Assembly: GCF_945957345.1 (NCBI RefSeq)
Contig: NZ_CAMFKW010000020.1
Location: 1 to 64,000, forward strand
DNA from: an uncultured Allobosea sp.
GTDB taxonomy: Bacteria > Pseudomonadota > Alphaproteobacteria > Rhizobiales > Beijerinckiaceae
Direction of reading: 5' to 3'
DNA: 64,000 nt
Below are positions 9,281 to 21,713 of this stretch, piece by piece. The notes under the pieces were generated by a model that saw only the letters and a program-made list of their open reading frames with translations, did no database searches and had not been told where the DNA came from. Position 1 is the stretch's first letter; each line of letters starts with the position of its first letter. Made by a program: the position numbers and the translations under genes.

Positions 9281-10696
9281 ATGGAGTTGCCCATGCTGTT
9301 GCACGACGATCGCCTCTTCCCCGCCGATCCGGTAACGCGCGGCATCGCGCGCCGGCTCTTCGCCACGGTCCGCGATCTGCCGATCATCTCGCCACATGGC
9401 CATACCGACCCGCGCTGGTATGCCGAGGACAATGCCTTTCCCGATCCGGCGACCCTCTTCGTCAAGCCGGACCACTACATCTTCCGCATGCTCTATTCGC
9501 AGGGCGTCCGGCTGGAAGAGCTCGGCATCAACAGAAAGGATGGCGGTGAGGTCGAGACCGATCCGCGCAAGATCTGGAAGCTCTTCGCCGATCACTGGCA
9601 CCTATTCCGTGGCACGCCGACGCGGCTCTGGTTCGAGCACGCGGCCTCGACCGTCTTCGGCATCAACGAACGCCTGACGCCTGAGAATGCCGACAAGATC
9701 TACGACAGGATCGCCGCCAGGCTGGACGAGCCGGAACTGCGCCCCCGCGCCCTGTTCAAGCGCTTCAACATCGAGGCGATCAGCACGACCGAGGGCGCGC
9801 TCGACGATCTGCGCTGGCACGACATGATCAGAAATTCAGGCTGGGATGGCAAGGTCGTCACCGCCTACCGGCCCGACAGCGTCGTCGATCCGGAATTCGA
9901 GGGCTTCGCCGACAATCTCGAAAAGCTCGGGGAGCTTACCGGCGAGGATATCGGGTCCTGGACCGGCTACCTCGCCGCCCATCGCAAGCGGCGCGCCTAT
10001 TTCAAGGAGCGCGGCGCCACCTCCTCCGACCATGGCCATGCCACAGCCCGCACCGCCAATCTCTCGGATGCGGATGCCGAAAAGCTCTATGCCAAAATCC
10101 TGAAGGGCAAGGTCTCTGCCAAGGATGCCGACCTGTTCCGCGGCCAGATGCTGACCGAGATGGCCAAGATGAGCCTCGATGACGGGCTCGTCCTGCAAAT
10201 CCACCCGGGCTCCCATCGCAACCACAACGCGGCGCTGTTTGAGCATTTCGGCCGCGACATGGGCTGCGATATCCCGACCGAGACCAATTATGTCGAGGCG
10301 TTGAAGCCGCTGCTCGACGCGGTCGGCAACGAGCGCAACCTCACGGTCATCGCCTTCACGCTGGACGAGACCGCCTATTCGCGCGAACTCGCCCCCCTCG
10401 CCGGCCATTATCCCGCGCTGCGGCTCGGGCCGGGCTGGTGGTTCCTCGATGCGCCGGAAGCGATGCTGCGCTTCCGCGAACTCACCACCGAAACGGCCGG
10501 CTTCTACAACACCGTCGGCTTCAACGACGACACCCGCGCTTATCTCTCGATCCCTGCCCGGCACGATGTCGCCCGCCGCGTCGACTGCGCCTATCTCGCC
10601 AAGCTCGTCGCCGAGCACCGGCTGGAAGAGGACGAGGCAGCGCAAGTCGCCTATGACCTCGCCTATCGCCTCGCCAAGGAGGCGTACAAGCTGTGA
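9281..10696 (+). CDS. uxaC: glucuronate isomerase
   Basis: Interconverts D-glucuronate and D-fructuronate, and galacturonate with tagaturonate, in hexuronate catabolism. The 471-residue length is normal. The amidohydrolase-fold metal site SPHGHTDPRWYAEDNAF and the downstream RAYLSIPARHDVARRV segment are characteristic of UxaC. Start ATG 9281 has GGAACG upstream; ATG 9293 is an alternative. The TGA overlaps the GTG of the next gene by four bases, forming a compact uronate operon behind the palindrome at 9224-9235. Confidence 0.95.
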   Translation: MELPMLLHDDRLFPADPVTRGIARRLFATVRDLPIISPHGHTDPRWYAEDNAFPDPATLFVKPDHYIFRMLYSQGVRLEELGINRKDGGEVETDPRKIWKLFADHWHLFRGTPTRLWFEHAASTVFGINERLTPENADKIYDRIAARLDEPELRPRALFKRFNIEAISTTEGALDDLRWHDMIRNSGWDGKVVTAYRPDSVVDPEFEGFADNLEKLGELTGEDIGSWTGYLAAHRKRRAYFKERGATSSDHGHATARTANLSDADAEKLYAKILKGKVSAKDADLFRGQMLTEMAKMSLDDGLVLQIHPGSHRNHNAALFEHFGRDMGCDIPTETNYVEALKPLLDAVGNERNLTVIAFTLDETAYSRELAPLAGHYPALRLGPGWWFLDAPEAMLRFRELTTETAGFYNTVGFNDDTRAYLSIPARHDVARRVDCAYLAKLVAEHRLEEDEAAQVAYDLAYRLAKEAYKL

Positions 10697-12162
10697 CCCG
10701 CCTCTCCGCCGCCACGCTCGCCGGCCTGCCGGCCTCGGTCCGCCGCCCGGCCTATGACCGCTCGGCGCTCAAGCCCGGCATCGTCCATCTCGGCCTCGGC
10801 GCCTTCGCCCGCGGCCACCTCGCCGAGTACACTGAGGACGCGCTGGAGAAACGCTTCGGCGCCTGGGGCATCGTCGGCGCCAGCCTCCAGCGCCCCGATC
10901 AGCGCGACCGGCTGAAGCCGCAGGACGGGCTCTACACCTTGCTCAAGCTTGCCCCGGCGGGGCCGGAACTGCGCGTTATCGGCTCGGTGCTCGATGTGCT
11001 CGTCGCGCCGGAAAGCCCCTCGGCCCTCATTGCCCGGCTGGCCGCGCCCGAGACCCGCATCGTCTCGCTCACTGTTACCGAGAAGGGCTATTGCCACGAT
11101 CCGGCGACCGGCAGGCTCAAGGCCGACCATCCCGATATCGTCCATGACCTCGCCAATCCGCAGGCACCGCGTTCGGCCATCGGCATCCTCGTCGCCGGCC
11201 TCAAGGCGCGCCGCGATGCGGGGCTGGGGCCGTTCACCGCGCTCTGCTGTGACAATCTCCCCTCCAACGGCCATGTGCTGAGCGGCCTCGTCCGCGATTT
11301 CGCGGCGCTCACCGACGACAGGCTGGCCGCCTGGATCGAGGCTAATGGCGCCTTCCCGGCGACGATGGTCGACCGCATCGTACCCGCTACGACCGACGCC
11401 GATATCACCGAGGTCACCCGCCTGATCGGCGCCGAGGATGCCGCGCCCGTCATCGGCGAGCCCTTCCGGCAATGGGCGATCGAGGACGTTTTTGCCGATG
11501 GCAGGCCCGATTGGCATGCAGTCGGCGCGCAGATGGTCTTGGAGGTCGCGCCCTTCGAGTTCATGAAGTTGCGCATGCTCAACGGCGCGCATTCCTCGCT
11601 CGCCTATCTCGGCTATCTCGCCGGCCATGAGACCGTCGCCGAGGCCAGCGGCGATCCCATCCTCGCCCGCTTCCTGCAAGGGCTCTGGGCCGAGATCATC
11701 CCGACCGTGCCAGCCCCGCAAGGCGTCGTGCTGACGGATTACGCCAAGGCCCTGCTGACCCGCTTCCAGAACCCGGCCATCCGCCACCGCACCTGGCAGA
11801 TCGCCATGGACGGCTCGCAGAAGCTGCCGCAGCGCCTGCTCGGGACGATCCGCGAGCGCCTCAAGGCCGGCGCCCCGATCGACCACCTCGCGCTCGGCGT
11901 CGCGGCCTGGATGCGCTACGTCACTGGCACCGACGAGAAGGGCGCCGCCATCGACGTGCGCGACCCGCTGGCCGCCGAGCTCAAGAGTCGCACGGAAGCG
12001 GCTGGCCGGAATGCCAAGGCGCTGGTCAAGGCACTGACCGGCATCGAGGCGATCTTCGGGGCCGATCTTCCGAGCGACCTTCGGTTTACAAAACCGCTGA
12101 CCGCTCACCTCGCCTCGCTCCTCGACAAGGGCGCGAAGGCGACGGCGACGAGCTTGGGCTGA
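10693..12162 (+). CDS. uxuB: mannitol dehydrogenase family oxidoreductase, probable fructuronate reductase
   Basis: A polyol-specific long-chain dehydrogenase of 489 residues. It shows the N-terminal NAD motif VHLGLGAFARGHLAEY and the catalytic Lys-Asn-His pattern in KLRMLNGAHSSLAYLG. Coupling to uxaC (GTG start overlapping its TGA) makes D-fructuronate to D-mannonate reduction the likely reaction. Mannitol 2-dehydrogenase or tagaturonate reductase are alternatives within the family. Later pathway steps (mannonate dehydratase, KDG kinase) are not in this window. Confidence 0.85.
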   Translation: MTRLSAATLAGLPASVRRPAYDRSALKPGIVHLGLGAFARGHLAEYTEDALEKRFGAWGIVGASLQRPDQRDRLKPQDGLYTLLKLAPAGPELRVIGSVLDVLVAPESPSALIARLAAPETRIVSLTVTEKGYCHDPATGRLKADHPDIVHDLANPQAPRSAIGILVAGLKARRDAGLGPFTALCCDNLPSNGHVLSGLVRDFAALTDDRLAAWIEANGAFPATMVDRIVPATTDADITEVTRLIGAEDAAPVIGEPFRQWAIEDVFADGRPDWHAVGAQMVLEVAPFEFMKLRMLNGAHSSLAYLGYLAGHETVAEASGDPILARFLQGLWAEIIPTVPAPQGVVLTDYAKALLTRFQNPAIRHRTWQIAMDGSQKLPQRLLGTIRERLKAGAPIDHLALGVAAWMRYVTGTDEKGAAIDVRDPLAAELKSRTEAAGRNAKALVKALTGIEAIFGADLPSDLRFTKPLTAHLASLLDKGAKATATSLG

Positions 12163-12171
12163 GCCTCCGTC

Positions 12172-12262
12172 GTCATGCTCGCCCTTGTGGCGAGCATCCA
12201 CGTCTTGGACACGACCTTCGACCAACGAAGACGTGGATGGTCGGGACAGGCCCGACCACGAC
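12172..12262. repeat. dispersed cloverleaf palindrome, copy A
   Basis: A 91-bp element that begins GTCATG and ends in a diverged copy of the inverse (ACGAC). Inside are the short hairpin ATGCTCGCC/GGCGAGCAT, a long-range pairing CCACGTCTT/AAGACGTGG, and a second hairpin GGTCGGG/CCCGACC. The same element occurs at 18422, 35845 and 37751. This copy has the same orientation as the one at 37751. It fills most of the gap between uxuB and the next gene and may act as an RNA stop or stabiliser. Confidence 0.85.
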
Positions 12263-12332
12263 GTCGAGCATGGCCGCATGTGGGCGGCGTGGCCCCTTGA
12301 TCCACGCCTCCATCCCACGCCACATAGGCGCG

Positions 12333-13160
12333 ATGCTTCGCGCGCTCGCCCTCGCCGTCTCGCTCCTCACCGTCGCCACGGCGCTGGCGCAGGAGCCCGC
12401 ACGCATCGCCATTCCCAATCTCTGGGACCCGCGTATCCGGCTCGACCGGCCGGAACCCGGCCCGCCGCGCGTCGTGCGCTTCCTCGCCGATGACGATTAT
12501 CCGCCCTTCCATTTCGGAGGGCCGGACGGGGCGTTGACCGGCTTTTCGGTCGAGCTCGCTCGCGCCGTCTGCGACAAGCTGGCCTGGACCTGCACGATCC
12601 AGCCGCGCCGCTTCGATACGCTGGCCGACTCGCTGGCCGAAGGCCGGGGCGACGTGCTCGCCGCCGCGATGAACCTGACGCCGGCCCTGCGCGAGCGCTT
12701 CGCCGCGAGCCATCTCTATTTCCGCGCGCCCGCCCGCTTCATGACCACACGCGGCAACGCCCGGACAGCGCTCGACGGAACAGCTTTGCAAGGAAGGCGC
12801 GTCGCAGTCGTCTCCGGCACGGCCCATCAGGCCTTCCTCGAACAGCTCATGCCCTTCGTGCAGCGGCGCGGGAGCGCCAATCTGAACGCCGCGATCGCGG
12901 CACTGCGCAGCGGCGAGGCGGAGTATGTCTTCGGCGACGGCGTCGCCCTGTCGCTGGCGCTTGCCGGCAGCGGCGGCGAGTTCGCCTTCTCGGGCGGGCC
13001 CTATCTGGAAAGCCGCTATTTCGGCGAGGGCGTCGCCTTCCTGCTGCGCAAGGACGACCCTGCCCTGAAGCGCGCGATCGACTACGCGCTGCAGGGCCTC
13101 TGGGACGACGGAACCTATGCCCGCCTCTACCTGCGCTTCTTCCCGGTCAGCCCATACTGA
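12333..13160 (+). CDS. amino-acid-type ABC transporter substrate-binding protein (family 3)
   Basis: A secreted periplasmic binding protein of 275 residues with a clear Sec leader (MLRALALAVSLLTVATALAQ). The SBP_bac_3 fold follows: RFLADDDYPPFHFGGPDG, LTGFSVELARAVCDKL, and a C-terminal LKRAIDYALQGLWDDGTYA. The ATG at 12333 puts the signal peptide at the N-terminus; an upstream ATG at 12237 falls in repeat A. It is an orphan with no permease or ATPase neighbours, so it may serve a distant transporter or a sensor. Confidence 0.87.
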   Translation: MLRALALAVSLLTVATALAQEPARIAIPNLWDPRIRLDRPEPGPPRVVRFLADDDYPPFHFGGPDGALTGFSVELARAVCDKLAWTCTIQPRRFDTLADSLAEGRGDVLAAAMNLTPALRERFAASHLYFRAPARFMTTRGNARTALDGTALQGRRVAVVSGTAHQAFLEQLMPFVQRRGSANLNAAIAALRSGEAEYVFGDGVALSLALAGSGGEFAFSGGPYLESRYFGEGVAFLLRKDDPALKRAIDYALQGLWDDGTYARLYLRFFPVSPY

Positions 13161-13163
13161 CCG

Positions 13164-14324
13164 TCAGGGCGCGTTGCTGGCCAGCGCCTGCTTCGCCACC
13201 GCCGCGAGCCAGCCGGAAGCCGCAGGCAGTATCTCGTCGTTGAAGTTGTAGCGGTCGTTGTGCAGGTCGCCGCCGTTCACCGAGGGGCCGTTGCCCATCC
13301 AGATATAGCAGCCAGGGCGCTTCTCCAGGAAATAGGCGAAATCCTCGCCGGTCGTGCTGGCCTTCATGTCGCGCCGCACGGGAAGCCCTGCCGCTTCACC
13401 GGCCGCGGCAGCCATATCCTCTTCCGCCAGCGTGTTGATCGTGGCGCTGCCATAGGTGAATTCGACCGCAGCCGTCATCTCGAAGGTCGCCGCGATGTTC
13501 TCGGCGATCCCCTTGAGACGCGACAGCAAACGGTCGCGCACCGCCGGAACGAAGGTGCGGAAGGTGCCTTCGATGAAGACATTGGTCGGGATCTGGTTGG
13601 AGGCGAGCCCGCCATGGACCTGACCGATCGAGACGACCGCCGATTCCATCGGATCGACATTGCGCGAGACGATCGTCTGCAGCGCGACGATGAGATGACC
13701 CATCGCCACGATCGGATCATGGGTCTGCTCGGGCAGCGCCGCATGGCCGGCCTTGCCGGTGAGCGTGATCTTGAAGCGCCCGGGCTCGGACATCACCGGC
13801 CCACGATGCACCGCGACGGTGCCAGCCTCCAGCCCCGGCCAGTTATGCAGCGCGAAGACGCGCTCCATCGGGAAGCGCTCCAGCACGCCATCCTCCAGCA
13901 TCGCGAGCGCGCCGCCCGTGCCCTCTTCCGCCGGCTGGAAGACGAACTGCACCGTTCCGCTCCAGCCATCATCGGCCTTGAGCAGCGCCGCCGCGCCGAG
14001 CAGCGAAGTCGTATGGCCGTCATGGCCGCAGGCATGCATCACGTTCGGCGTCTTCGACTTGTAGGGGAGATCGTTGACCTCCTGGATCGGCAGCGCGTCC
14101 ATGTCCGCTCGCAGGCCGACCGTGCGCTCGGAAGCGCCCTTCGTCAGCGTCGCCACCACGCCATAGCCACCGACATTGGCGACGAAAGGCACGCCGAGCT
14201 CGGTCAGCTTCTCCTGCACGAAGGCGCTGGTCATCTTCTCGTGGCGCCCGAGTTCGGGATGGGCGTGGAGATGTCGTCGCCAGGCGGTCAGCTTGTCGAG
14301 CAGGTCGCGGTCCAAGGCGGGCAT
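13164..14324 (-). CDS. M20 family amidohydrolase (hippurate hydrolase-like)
   Basis: A zinc amidohydrolase of 386 residues in the M20D group (hippurate, N-acyl-amino-acid or IAA-conjugate hydrolases). The metal and catalytic motifs are visible: [35 protein letters not shown] and, near the end, [14 protein letters not shown]. The dimerisation domain lies in the middle ([15 protein letters not shown]). GAAAGG precedes the ATG. It converges with the binding-protein gene, the stops being three bases apart, and is divergent from lysK. The natural substrate is unknown. Confidence 0.92.
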   Translation of the reverse strand: MPALDRDLLDKLTAWRRHLHAHPELGRHEKMTSAFVQEKLTELGVPFVANVGGYGVVATLTKGASERTVGLRADMDALPIQEVNDLPYKSKTPNVMHACGHDGHTTSLLGAAALLKADDGWSGTVQFVFQPAEEGTGGALAMLEDGVLERFPMERVFALHNWPGLEAGTVAVHRGPVMSEPGRFKITLTGKAGHAALPEQTHDPIVAMGHLIVALQTIVSRNVDPMESAVVSIGQVHGGLASNQIPTNVFIEGTFRTFVPAVRDRLLSRLKGIAENIAATFEMTAAVEFTYGSATINTLAEEDMAAAAGEAAGLPVRRDMKASTTGEDFAYFLEKRPGCYIWMGNGPSVNGGDLHNDRYNFNDEILPAASGWLAAVAKQALASNAP

Positions 14325-14532
14325 CCTTTCAAAGGCATCATCTAACTGGAAAAAGACGAGGGGGAGCCTATACGGTCATGCCGAGCCGGCAAGGCGCTTT
14401 GCGCGAGGGCCGCACCCTCGTTTGCCGCATTTCAACCGCCTTCTCGCATTGACGGCGCCCTTCGCAATCTGCGAAAGCCCCTTCTTCGCTTTTGCGATAT
14501 GGCTTTTCACTCAGGAGAGGACACCGCCCCTT

Positions 14533-16242
14533 ATGCCCGCCTTCGACGCAGCCCTCGTTGACGCCGCCCAGCGTTCGGCCGCCTGGCCGTTCGAGGAGGC
14601 GCGCAAGCTCGTGGCCCGCATCGAGAAAACGGCTAAGAAATCGGTGATCTTCGAAACCGGCTACGGCCCCTCGGGCCTGCCTCATATCGGCACCTTCGGC
14701 GAGGTCGCGCGCACCTCGATGGTCCGCCACGCCTTCCAGGTGCTGACCGGCAACACCATCCCGACGCGCCTTATCGCCTTCTCCGACGACATGGACGGCC
14801 TTCGCAAGGTGCCGGACAACGTGCCGAACAAGGAGCTGCTCTCCGCCAATCTCGGCAAGCCGCTGACCGAGGTGCCGGACCCGTTCGGCACGCATGACTC
14901 GTTCGGCCGCCACAACAATGCGCGGCTTTGCGCCTTCCTCGACAGCTTCGGCTTCGACTACGAGTTCAAGTCCTCGACCGACTCCTACCGCGCCGGCGAA
15001 TTCGACGCGACGCTGCTCAAGATGCTCGCCCGCTACGACGCCATGATGAAGATCATGCTGCCGACCTTGCGCGAGGAGCGGGCCGCGACCTATTCGCCCT
15101 TCCTGCCGATCCACCCGAAGACGCGCGTCGTCATGCAGGTGCCGATCGGCGAGGTCGATGTCGAGGCCGGCACCATCGCCTGGACCGATCCGGAGACCAA
15201 GGAGCGGTTCGTCACCCCGGTCACCGGCGGCAACGTCAAGCTGCAGTGGAAGCCCGACTGGGCGATGCGCTGGGTCGCGCTCGGCGTCGATTACGAGATG
15301 GCCGGCAAGGACCTGATCGACTCGGTCAAGGTTTCCTCGCAGATCGCACGCGCGCTCGACGGCATCCCGCCGGAAGGCTTCAACTACGAGCTCTTCCTCG
15401 ACGAGCAGGGCCAGAAGATTTCGAAGTCGAAGGGCAACGGCCTGACGATCGAGGAATGGCTGACCTATGGCCCGCCGGAGAGTCTGGCGCTCTACATGTT
15501 CCAGCGCCCGCGCGAGGCCAAGAAGCTGCATTTCGACGTGATCCCGCGCGCGGTCGACGAATATCTCCAGTTCCTTGGCGGCTACGAGAAGCAGGACTGG
15601 AAGAACCGCCTCGGCAACCCGGTCTGGCACATCCATGCCGGCAATCCCCCGGCGCCTGAGGTCATTGCCTCGGGCGAGGGCGACAACGCGGTCAGGACGC
15701 AGGTCACCTTCGGCCTGCTGATGAACCTCGTCGCCGTCGCGAATTCCGAGGACAAGGCCGTGCTCTGGGGCTTCCTCCAGCGCTATGCCCCGGGCATGTC
15801 GCCGGAGACCCATCCGCGCCTCGACGCGCTGGTCGGCTACGCGATCGCCTATTTCCGCGATTTCGTGAAGCCGGCGAAAAGCTACCGTCCGGCCGACGAG
15901 GTCGAGCGCGACGCCTTCACCAAGCTCGACGCCGCTCTGGCCGCCCTGCCGGCCAATCCGACGCCCGAGATGGTGCAGGACACGGCTCTGGACGTCGCCC
16001 GCGCGATCCCGCGCTACCAGAACCTCACCGCCAAGAACGCGACGCCGGAACGGCCGGGCGTCTCCGGCGACTGGTGGAAAGCGATCTACCAGGTGATGTT
16101 CGGCGAGGATCAGGGCCCGCGCTTCGGCTCCTTCGCGGCGATCTACGGCCTGCCCAACACCCGCGCCCTGATCGCCAAGGCGCTGGCCGGCGATCTCGTC
16201 CGGGAACACGCCTCCTTCCTCGCGGCGCGCAAAGCCGACTGA
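14533..16242 (+). CDS. lysK: lysyl-tRNA synthetase, class I
   Basis: Charges tRNA-Lys using the class I fold found in archaea and alphaproteobacteria, rather than the class II LysS. It shows the HIGH-type motif ([10 protein letters not shown]) and KISKSKGNG for KMSKS, followed by the C-terminal helical domain. It has 569 residues from the ATG at 14533, which follows CAGGAGAGG. The reading frame is open 357 bases further upstream, but that part overlaps the M20 gene and does not look coding. Confidence 0.96.
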   Translation: MPAFDAALVDAAQRSAAWPFEEARKLVARIEKTAKKSVIFETGYGPSGLPHIGTFGEVARTSMVRHAFQVLTGNTIPTRLIAFSDDMDGLRKVPDNVPNKELLSANLGKPLTEVPDPFGTHDSFGRHNNARLCAFLDSFGFDYEFKSSTDSYRAGEFDATLLKMLARYDAMMKIMLPTLREERAATYSPFLPIHPKTRVVMQVPIGEVDVEAGTIAWTDPETKERFVTPVTGGNVKLQWKPDWAMRWVALGVDYEMAGKDLIDSVKVSSQIARALDGIPPEGFNYELFLDEQGQKISKSKGNGLTIEEWLTYGPPESLALYMFQRPREAKKLHFDVIPRAVDEYLQFLGGYEKQDWKNRLGNPVWHIHAGNPPAPEVIASGEGDNAVRTQVTFGLLMNLVAVANSEDKAVLWGFLQRYAPGMSPETHPRLDALVGYAIAYFRDFVKPAKSYRPADEVERDAFTKLDAALAALPANPTPEMVQDTALDVARAIPRYQNLTAKNATPERPGVSGDWWKAIYQVMFGEDQGPRFGSFAAIYGLPNTRALIAKALAGDLVREHASFLAARKAD

Positions 16243-16261
16243 CCGGCCGACGGAGCCTGCC

Positions 16262-17647
16262 ATGATCATTCCCGACGACGCGCTCGTAGCGCTGGCGGAG
16301 GTGGTCGGCTCCGGCAGCCTGCGCAGCGGCGCGGCGATCCCTGCCCGCAACCGCAAGGATGGCTCCGAAACGCCGGAGGGCCTGCCGGCCCTCCTCGTCG
16401 CTCCGCGAACGACCGAGGAGGTCGCCGCGGTGCTGGCGGCCTGCTCGCGCTTTTCCGTGCCTGTCGTCGTCCAGGGCGGCATGACCGGCCTGGCCGGCGG
16501 TGCCGTGCCGCAGGCCGGCGAAGTCGCGCTTTCGCTCGAACGCATGAGCGGCGTCGAGGAGGTCGATCCGGTGACGCGGACGATGACCGTGCTCGCCGGC
16601 ACGCCGCTCGCGGTCGTTCAGGAGAAGGCGGCGGAAGCGGGCTTTCTCTACGGCGTCGATCTCGGTGCGCGCGGAACCTGCACCATCGGTGGCAATGTCG
16701 CCACCAATGCCGGCGGGGTGCAGGTGCTGCGCTATGGCATGACCCGGCGCAACGTGCTCGGTTTGGAAGCGGTAATGGCTGATGGCCGCATCGTCAGCCA
16801 CCTCAAGAAGGTGGTGAAGAACAATGCCGGCTATGACTGGACGCAGCTCTTCATTGGCAGCGAAGGCACGTTGGGCGTCGTCACCCGCGTGCTGCTCGCC
16901 TTGCAGCCGGCGGTCACCGGCACGCAGACCGCGCTCTGCGCCGCCGGCAGCGTCGCCCAGGCGCTCGCGGCGCTCAACCGCCTCGAAGCCCGACTCGGCG
17001 GCGGCCTGCTCGCCTTCGAAGCGATGTGGTCGGAATATATGAAGGCCGCGACCGAACAGGGCGGCCTGCCCGTTCCCTTCGCCGGCGAGCCCGAGCTTGT
17101 CCTCGTCATCGAGGCCGCAATGGGGCCGGGCAGCACGTGCGAGGAGACCTTCGCCGAGGCCTTGGCCGAGCTGGCCGAGGAAGGCCTGCTGAACGATGCA
17201 CTGATCGCGCAATCGGGCCGCGACCGGCAGCGTTTCTGGGCCTATCGCGAGGCCAATTACGAGTTCTACCGTGACCTGCCGCCCGGCGTTCATTTCGACG
17301 TCAGCATTCCCTTGGGCTCGATGGCGTATGCGGTCGCGCTGCTGCGCCAGCGGGTCAAGGCGCGCAGCGCCACGGCCTTCCCGATCGTCTTCGGCCATCT
17401 CGCCGACAGCAACCTGCACCTCTCGCTCCACGACGAGACCGGAGATCTCTCCGGCTTTGCCGATATCGTCTACGAGCTGGTCCGCGAGAAACAGGGCAGC
17501 ATCTCGGCCGAGCACGGGGTCGGCATCCTCAAGCGGCCTTATCTCGGCATGAGCCGCTCGGACGCTGAACTCGCGTTGATGACATCGCTGAAGCGGACTC
17601 TCGACCCCAGTAATATCCTGAACCGCGGGCGCATCCTGCCGGCTTGA
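16262..17647 (+). CDS. FAD-linked oxidase, D-2-hydroxyacid dehydrogenase type (GlcD-like)
   Basis: A 461-residue flavoenzyme of the VAO/PCMH family. The FAD-binding domain carries VVVQGGMTGLAGGAVP and GTCTIGGNVATNAGG followed by QVLRYGMTRRNVLGLEAV. The C-terminal domain contains FGHLADSNLHLS and AEHGVGILKRPYL, the substrate and flavin-contact region. Likely oxidises D-lactate, glycolate, 2-hydroxyglutarate or a similar acid. It starts 19 bases after lysK and may share its transcript. Confidence 0.9.
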   Translation: MIIPDDALVALAEVVGSGSLRSGAAIPARNRKDGSETPEGLPALLVAPRTTEEVAAVLAACSRFSVPVVVQGGMTGLAGGAVPQAGEVALSLERMSGVEEVDPVTRTMTVLAGTPLAVVQEKAAEAGFLYGVDLGARGTCTIGGNVATNAGGVQVLRYGMTRRNVLGLEAVMADGRIVSHLKKVVKNNAGYDWTQLFIGSEGTLGVVTRVLLALQPAVTGTQTALCAAGSVAQALAALNRLEARLGGGLLAFEAMWSEYMKAATEQGGLPVPFAGEPELVLVIEAAMGPGSTCEETFAEALAELAEEGLLNDALIAQSGRDRQRFWAYREANYEFYRDLPPGVHFDVSIPLGSMAYAVALLRQRVKARSATAFPIVFGHLADSNLHLSLHDETGDLSGFADIVYELVREKQGSISAEHGVGILKRPYLGMSRSDAELALMTSLKRTLDPSNILNRGRILPA

Positions 17648-17711
17648 GGACGATGGCGCCGGACGATCGGCTCTGCCAGAACGAGAGAGAGCAGATCAGG
17701 AGATGCGGAGC

Positions 17712-18404
17712 ATGGTCGAGGAGATGACACAGGCCGAAGCCGTCGAATACGCCATCCGCGCGCGCCGTGCCATCCGCGCCTTCCTGCCCGATCCCGTCGA
17801 GCCCGGTCTCGTCCGCCGCCTGATCGACCTGGCGGCACAGGCCCCTTCCGGCACCAATATGCAGCCCTGGAAGCTTCGGGTTATCGGGCCGCAGACACGG
17901 GCGCGCCTCGAAACCGCCCTGCTCGCCGCCGTCGAAGCCGGCGAGCGCCCGGGCGTCGAGGAATATCGATACTATCCCGCGCAGTTCCGCGAGCCCTATC
18001 TCGCGCGTCGTCGCAAGGTCGGCTGGGACCTCTACGGCCTGCTCGGCGTGGCGAAGGGCGATACCGAAGGCATGAAGCGCCAGACCGCGGCAAACCTGCG
18101 CTTCTTCGATGCGCCAGTCGCGCTGATGCTGACGATCGACCGGGATCTGGAAATCGGCTCCTGGCTCGATCTCGGCATGTTCATCCAGACCCTGCTGATT
18201 GCCGCACAGGGCCACGGCCTCGATTCCTGCCCCCAGGCGATCTTCGCGCAATTCCACACGATCGTCCGGCGCGAGCTCGCCATTCCCGAGGATGAGGTCC
18301 TTGTCTGCGGCATCGCCATCGGCAAGGCCGATCCGAACGCGCCGGCCAACCGCCTCGTGCCTGAGCGCGAGCCGGTCGAGGGCTTTACCACCTGGCTGGA
18401 CTGA
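17712..18404 (+). CDS. nitroreductase family protein
   Basis: An FMN-dependent nitroreductase-fold oxidoreductase of about 230 residues. The signature is ARRAIRAFLPDPVEPG, then AAQAPSGTNMQPWKLRVIG, with HGLDSCPQAIF and the late LVCGIAIGKADPNAPAN. The ATG at 17712 sits nine bases after AGGAG. The earlier ATG at 17703 touches that AGGAG and is less likely. It follows the FAD oxidase by 64 bases. The substrate is unknown. Confidence 0.9.
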   Translation: MVEEMTQAEAVEYAIRARRAIRAFLPDPVEPGLVRRLIDLAAQAPSGTNMQPWKLRVIGPQTRARLETALLAAVEAGERPGVEEYRYYPAQFREPYLARRRKVGWDLYGLLGVAKGDTEGMKRQTAANLRFFDAPVALMLTIDRDLEIGSWLDLGMFIQTLLIAAQGHGLDSCPQAIFAQFHTIVRRELAIPEDEVLVCGIAIGKADPNAPANRLVPEREPVEGFTTWLD

Positions 18405-18421
18405 GGCTGGTTCAGCTTCCA

Positions 18422-18512
18422 GTCATGGTCGGGCCTGCCCCGACCATCCACGCCTTTGCTGGTCAAGCGCTGTGTTCAAGACGTGGATGCTCGCCACAAG
18501 GGCGAGCATGAC
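18422..18512. repeat. dispersed cloverleaf palindrome, copy B
   Basis: A 91-bp copy in the reverse orientation to copy A: GTCATG, hairpin GGTCGGG/CCCGACC, CCACG arm, about 26 bp of variable loop, AAGACGTGG arm, hairpin GCTCGCC/GGCGAGC, CATGAC. It lies between the convergent nitroreductase and beta-oxidation genes, immediately before the stop of the latter, a typical place for a bidirectional terminator. Confidence 0.87.
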
Positions 18513-18524
18513 GAACCAGACGCC

Positions 18525-20594
<2,070 letters not shown>

Positions 20595-20783
20595 CGACGT
20601 CTCCGCAATCCCTGTCCCGCGCCCGACTCGCACGCTTAGGCAGCGAAGGCGTCTGGGCGGGCAAGGGAGAATCCGGACCGCGCGATGTCAAGCGCCAGGC
20701 GGTGACGAAAGGCGCATCCGGCCTCGCTTGACCCCCGACGAAAGCCCGTGCGATCCCGGCTGCCTAATCAGGAGCGGACCCCG

Positions 20784-21530
20784 ATGAGCGAAGTGTTGAG
20801 CGAAATCGTCGCGGCCGGCGTGGTGCAGGTCACCATGAACCGACCGGACCGCAAGAATGCACTCGACCGCGCGAGCTATGCCGGGCTGATCGCGGCGATC
20901 TCTGCCGCCGAGGTCGATGCCTCGATCCGCGCCATCCTGCTGACGGGCGCCGGCGGCTGCTTCACCAGCGGCAACGACATCAAGGATTTCGCCATGGCCG
21001 CCGCGGCTGGCGAGGGCTCTCGTATTGCGATCGACTTCCTCGAGACAATCTCGACGGCGAAGAAGCCCATCGTCGCGGCGGTCGAGGGCTTCGCGGTCGG
21101 CATCGGCACGACGATGCTGCTGCATTGCGACCTCGCCTTCGCCGCCCGCTCGGCCACGTTCCGCCTGCCCTTCGTGACGCTCGGCCTCTGCCCCGAAGGC
21201 GGATCGAGCTATCTGCTGCCGCTCGTCGCCGGCTCGAAGAAAGCGGCTGAGCTGCTGATGCTGGGCGAAGCCTTCAACGCCGAGACGGCGGCCGGCGCCG
21301 GCCTCGTCAATACCGTCACCGAGGACGGCACGGCGCTGGAGGCCGGCCTCGCCAAGGCCAAGGCGCTGGCTGCGCTGCCGCCTGAATCGCTCGCGCTGAC
21401 CAAGATGCTGCTGAAGCGCGGCTCGGCTCAGGCTGTGGCCGAGACAATCGCGACCGAGGCACACCATTTCGGCGAGCGCCTGAAGTCGCCGGAGGCCATG
21501 GCCGCCTTCATGGCCTTCCTGAAGAAATAG
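20784..21530 (+). CDS. enoyl-CoA hydratase/isomerase family protein
   Basis: A stand-alone crotonase-fold enzyme of 248 residues. It shows the CoA-binding and oxyanion motifs [16 protein letters not shown] and [16 protein letters not shown], and a Glu in the second catalytic position (LCPEGGSS). The first catalytic position is not Glu (GIGTT), as in many isomerase-type members. TCAGGAGCGG precedes the ATG. Divergent from the two-domain enzyme, so the pair may share regulation for fatty or aromatic acyl-CoA breakdown. Confidence 0.9.
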   Translation: MSEVLSEIVAAGVVQVTMNRPDRKNALDRASYAGLIAAISAAEVDASIRAILLTGAGGCFTSGNDIKDFAMAAAAGEGSRIAIDFLETISTAKKPIVAAVEGFAVGIGTTMLLHCDLAFAARSATFRLPFVTLGLCPEGGSSYLLPLVAGSKKAAELLMLGEAFNAETAAGAGLVNTVTEDGTALEAGLAKAKALAALPPESLALTKMLLKRGSAQAVAETIATEAHHFGERLKSPEAMAAFMAFLKK

Positions 21531-21540
21531 CTTTCTCGTC

Positions 21541-21569
21541 ACTCCGGGAACACCGCGCGGCCCGGGAGT
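21541..21569 (+). terminator. hairpin after the enoyl-CoA hydratase
   Basis: ACTCCGGG and CCCGGGAGT form an imperfect stem with one bulge and a 12-base GC-rich loop, starting 11 bases after the stop. There is no clear T run, so this is a possible rather than a sure terminator. Confidence 0.35.
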
Positions 21570-21713
21570 CCGGCTCTTGGGGCTGCGCCCTGCATTCGCA
21601 TGACTTGAACGAACGCGGCACGGTGATAGCCTGCCGGCCCCGTCTCACGCCGTCATCGGCTTGAAGCCATGTCCGGCGATCCTGGCCGGGCCGATCGACG
21701 AAGAGGACCGACG

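Noticed and set aside
10663-12318. 551-residue minus-strand frame opposite uxuB
   Set aside because: Shadow frame; the start even runs into repeat copy A and no domain is recognisable.
14176-14532. Upstream extension of lysK
   Set aside because: It overlaps the oppositely oriented M20 gene, and the ATG at 14533 has a strong ribosome site and gives the normal class I length.
14325-14532. Riboswitch or T-box leader before lysK
   Set aside because: I see no conserved lysine riboswitch or T-box elements, and these are not expected in this bacterial group.
14368-16602. 744-residue minus-strand reading frame across lysK
   Set aside because: Opposite-strand shadow caused by GC-rich codon use; lysK has full catalytic motifs on the other strand.
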